Source: an uncultured Campylobacter sp. (GTDB lineage Bacteria > Campylobacterota > Campylobacteria > Campylobacterales > Campylobacteraceae). From it: DNA of 7,132 bases. The notes beneath the pieces were generated by a model. It was given only the letters and a program-made list of their open reading frames with translations, did no database searches and was not told where the DNA came from. Below are positions 5,611 to 7,132 of the stretch, in pieces; the stretch's first letter is position 1; every line of letters starts with the position of its first letter. Both the position numbers and the translations under genes were made by a program. The stretch covers positions 1 to 7,132 of the forward strand of contig NZ_CALHII010000037.1 in assembly GCF_938030815.1 (NCBI RefSeq), read 5' to 3'.

Positions 5611-6037
5611 GGCGCGAAAACCGCTCGGAGAAATTTACGATAAAGTTTGCGGATTTAACGCGAATTTTTGCGTAAATTTAGCTCGGAAAATTTGCCGTGA
5701 GTTCAAATCCCGCCCCATCCAAAGCGATTTTACCCGGAGAAATTTGCGGGCGAAATTTTATCGTGAGGATTTTGCGGCGGCGGCTTTTTGGTCTTTGAGC
5801 AGGCTTTTGGCTGCCTTAAACGAGCTTTTGGCGGCGAAATTTCGTCGTAAATTTTGCAAAAAATTCGCGTTCTTTGCGTCTGCGCGCTCCGCATAAAATT
5901 TTACGGCGATATTGTTGTGACTTTGCGGCGATTTTGAGCTGGTTTTGCAGCGATTTTTTAGAATTTAAAACGTGGAAAATTTGCCGTAGAATTTTGACTG
6001 AAATTTTACCGTGCGGAATTTTGCCGTATGAAATTTC

Positions 6038-6073
6038 GCCGCGATAAAATCCTGTCGAAAATTTAATCGCGGC
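6038..6073. repeat. Strong hairpin in the yaaA downstream region
   Basis: GCCGCGAT (6038-6045) and ATCGCGGC (6066-6073) are perfect reverse complements. After one mismatch a further four pairs form (AAAT at 6047-6050 with ATTT at 6061-6064), leaving a 10-nt loop CCTGTCGAAA. No U-run follows on either strand, so it is not a standard terminator. It lies about 430 bp after yaaA and 420 bp before the transporter. It is the best structured-RNA candidate in the gap. Confidence 0.6.
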
Positions 6074-6200
6074 AAAGATACGGCGCTGCCATCTGAACGT
6101 AAAATTTTATCTCAAATTTACGCTGAGCCGCAGTCTGGGTGCAGAATTTTAAAATCCGCTGCCAAGCCGCAATACGAACAAACGCAGGCGGGCTAATTTG

Positions 6201-6372
6201 CATAAAATTTCAAGCCGAAATTCCACACCTTAAAATTCCGTAAATTTTAAAATTTTGCAAATCGTGCGCTGAAATTTTGAGCTAAAATCTCGCTTGCAAA
6301 CTTTCAAGCCAAGCCGACTCCAGATAAAATTTCAAACCAAAATTTGGGGCATAAATTTCAAACCGAAATCCC
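6201..6372. repeat. Three dispersed copies of an ATAAATTTCAARCCRAAAT-type repeat
   Basis: Copies lie at 6202-6221 (ATAAAATTTCAAGCCGAAAT), 6324-6343 (ATAAAATTTCAAACCAAAAT) and 6351-6369 (ATAAATTTCAAACCGAAAT). Copies 2 and 3 are close neighbours, while copy 1 is separated by about 100 bp of other AAATTT-rich sequence. Spacing is irregular and the units are degenerate, which rules out CRISPR. Function is unknown. Confidence 0.55.
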
Positions 6373-6432
6373 GCGATCAAAATCCCTCGCCTCAAAATCC
6401 CGCAAATCCCGCTCTCAAAGCCAAAATTCCGC
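6366..6432. repeat. Cluster of five AAATYCCGC-type short repeats
   Basis: AAATCCCGC occurs at 6366-6374, 6395-6403 and 6404-6412, with the variants AAATCCCTC at 6380-6388 and AAATTCCGC at 6424-6432. All have the same orientation and lie just upstream of the transporter promoter. They could be binding sites for a regulator or the product of slippage; the sequence does not decide between these. Confidence 0.5.
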
Positions 6433-6442
6433 AAATTTAGCG

Positions 6443-6466
6443 AGCTTTAAATTTTAAAGCTATAAA
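6443..6466 (+). promoter_or_regulatory. Candidate promoter of the TauE/SafE gene with a 19-nt palindrome
   Basis: AGCTTTAAATTTTAAAGCT (6443-6461) is a perfect 9-bp inverted repeat around one T. Its end overlaps the -10-like TATAAA (6461-6466), so transcription would start near 6473, about 20 nt before the ATG. No good -35 is seen. The palindrome fills the -35 to -10 spacer, the usual place for a repressor operator. The role is inferred. Confidence 0.45.
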
Positions 6467-6482
6467 CTTCGCTTCAAATTTC

Positions 6483-6487
6483 AAGGA
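6483..6487 (+). promoter_or_regulatory. Ribosome binding site of the TauE/SafE gene
   Basis: AAGGA is followed by 6 nt (TTATAA) and the ATG at 6494. It supports this start, which puts the first conserved glycine-rich helix immediately after the initiator region. Confidence 0.7.
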
Positions 6488-6493
6488 TTATAA

Positions 6494-7132
6494 ATGTTAG
6501 AACTCCCCTTTGTCGGCGTCGTCGTGGGCTTCATATCGGGCTTTTTCGGTATCGGTGGCGGCACGGTCGTAATGCCCGTGATGATGGCTCTGGGATACGA
6601 CGTCAAGACCGCCGCGGGCATCTCGGTGATGCAGATGTTCATCGTCTCGCTTTTCGGCTCATATCTGAACTACCGCGCGGGCAGACTCCGCCTAGATAGC
6701 GGTATCGCGGTGGGGCTCGGAGGGCTGTGCGGCGCGAGCATATCGGGCTTCATAGTAAAATACTCCCCAGAAATCGTGCTTGAGATCGGTCTTTTGCTGA
6801 CGCTCGCCATCTCCTTTCTCAAGCTCTTTCGCACGAACGTAGCAAGCGGCGGCAACGCCGATCCCCACGGCGCGGTGCTATTTTTCATCGGCTTTGCTAT
6901 CGGCGCGATCGCGCTTAGCATGGGCGTGGGCGGCGCGGTATTTCTGACGCCCGTATTGGTCGGATTTTTGGGCGTAGATATCAAAAGAGCGGTCTGCATG
7001 GGGCTATTTTTCATCGTTTTCGGCTCATTTAGCGCGCTTTTGAGCCTTTCGTACAACGGCCACGTGGACTACGAACGCGGCGCGCTGCTAGCCGTGGGCG
7101 GGCTTTTGGGCGTATATTTCGGCACCTCTCAG
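6494..7132 (+). CDS. TauE/SafE (TSUP) family membrane transporter, 3' end beyond window
   Basis: The 213 visible codons encode a highly hydrophobic inner-membrane protein. The family's two-repeat design is clear: GFISGFFGIGGGTVVMPVMM at 12-31 and, as a second copy, GFAIGAIALSMGVGGAVFLT at 133-152, each with the G-x-GGG/GVGGA motif and a following Pro. Further membrane segments are likely at about 42-58, 70-88, 95-112, 164-185 and 196-210. Loops carrying charged residues (60-68 and 112-126) separate them. Family members of about 250-270 residues export sulfite or sulfoacetate or take up other small organic or sulfur anions; the substrate here cannot be told. The gene has its own promoter and ribosome site and is preceded by an 883-bp non-coding stretch. 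The frame is open to the last base, so about 40-55 codons are probably missing. Confidence 0.88.
   Translation, partial: MLELPFVGVVVGFISGFFGIGGGTVVMPVMMALGYDVKTAAGISVMQMFIVSLFGSYLNYRAGRLRLDSGIAVGLGGLCGASISGFIVKYSPEIVLEIGLLLTLAISFLKLFRTNVASGGNADPHGAVLFFIGFAIGAIALSMGVGGAVFLTPVLVGFLGVDIKRAVCMGLFFIVFGSFSALLSLSYNGHVDYERGALLAVGGLLGVYFGTSQ

Larger units (their letters stand above)
5611..6493. other. 883-bp region without a gene, composed of degenerate AAATTT-rich repeats
   Basis: I find no supported coding region, rRNA or complete tRNA here. By eye AAATTT occurs about 24 times, often as GAAATTT or GTAAATTT followed by GCCG, GCGG or ACG. Related units include CGGAGAAATTTRCG at about 5625 and 5733 and AAAATTTGCCGT near 5688 and 5975. 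The only ATG reading frame inspected inside it, at 6028, ends after 12 codons and lacks a ribosome site. Structured parts are the hairpin at 6038-6073, a weaker one at 6098-6122 (CGTAAA/TTTACG) and two repeat clusters listed separately. The last 50 bp hold the promoter of the next gene. Candidate explanations are decayed DNA overgrown by short repeats or an undescribed repeat or RNA locus. Confidence 0.65.

Noticed and set aside
5645..5724. Complete tRNA gene
   Set aside because: Only a T-arm and acceptor 3' strand look-alike is present. The 5' acceptor strand, anticodon arm and CCA are missing.
6028..6066. Small reading frame beginning MKFRRDKILSKI
   Set aside because: It has twelve codons, no ribosome binding site, and overlaps the hairpin at 6038-6073.
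5611..6493. CRISPR array
   Set aside because: Repeats are short, degenerate and irregularly spaced, without uniform spacers or an adjacent cas gene.
6670..7056. 128-codon open frame on the minus strand
   Set aside because: It is antisense to the TauE/SafE reading frame, whose repeated glycine-rich motifs are clear. Its Pro/Ser/Thr-rich product is typical of a shadow frame.

Overview
The window looks like a chromosomal segment of a Campylobacter species with mid-range GC (the C. gracilis / C. showae / C. rectus type rather than C. jejuni). Three things suggest this: trpG and trpD are fused and sit in a trpE-trpGD-trpF order, coding and non-coding DNA are saturated with the word AAATTT, and the promoters consist of a good -10 box with a weak -35. 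The genus is an inference from these traits; the species was not determined.

Left half (1-4751, minus strand): a tryptophan-biosynthesis cluster read right to left. trpE (anthranilate synthase large subunit) comes first, then a 313-bp gap full of AAATTT-centred palindromes with a candidate internal promoter. Next is trpGD (glutamine amidotransferase fused to anthranilate phosphoribosyltransferase), then a D12-class adenine DNA methyltransferase, and at the window edge the first 14 codons of trpF. TrpE plus TrpG would turn chorismate and glutamine into anthranilate, TrpD adds phosphoribosyl, and TrpF isomerises the product. The methyltransferase is the odd member. Its ATG directly abuts the trpGD stop, and its 3' end overlaps trpF by 17 nt, so it is wired translationally into an amino-acid operon. 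TrpE itself carries two low-complexity insertions.

Middle (4752-5610): a 127-bp divergent promoter region separates trpE from yaaA (plus strand), a YaaA/DUF328 peroxide-stress family gene. A perfect TATAAT on the trpE side overlaps an upstream ATG, which argues that trpE really starts at 4751.

Right (5611-7132): 883 bp without a recognisable gene, made of degenerate AAATTT-rich repeats, one strong hairpin and short tandem-like repeats. It is followed by a promoter with a 19-nt palindrome and the first 213 codons of a TauE/SafE-family membrane transporter that runs off the window.

No CRISPR array, insertion sequence, rRNA or complete tRNA was found. The points most worth a second look are the methyltransferase inside the trp operon, the large hydrophilic insertion in TrpE, and the extreme AAATTT density. 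AAATTT is a RAATTY hexamer, the class of site whose methylation I recall being linked to DNA uptake in C. jejuni.
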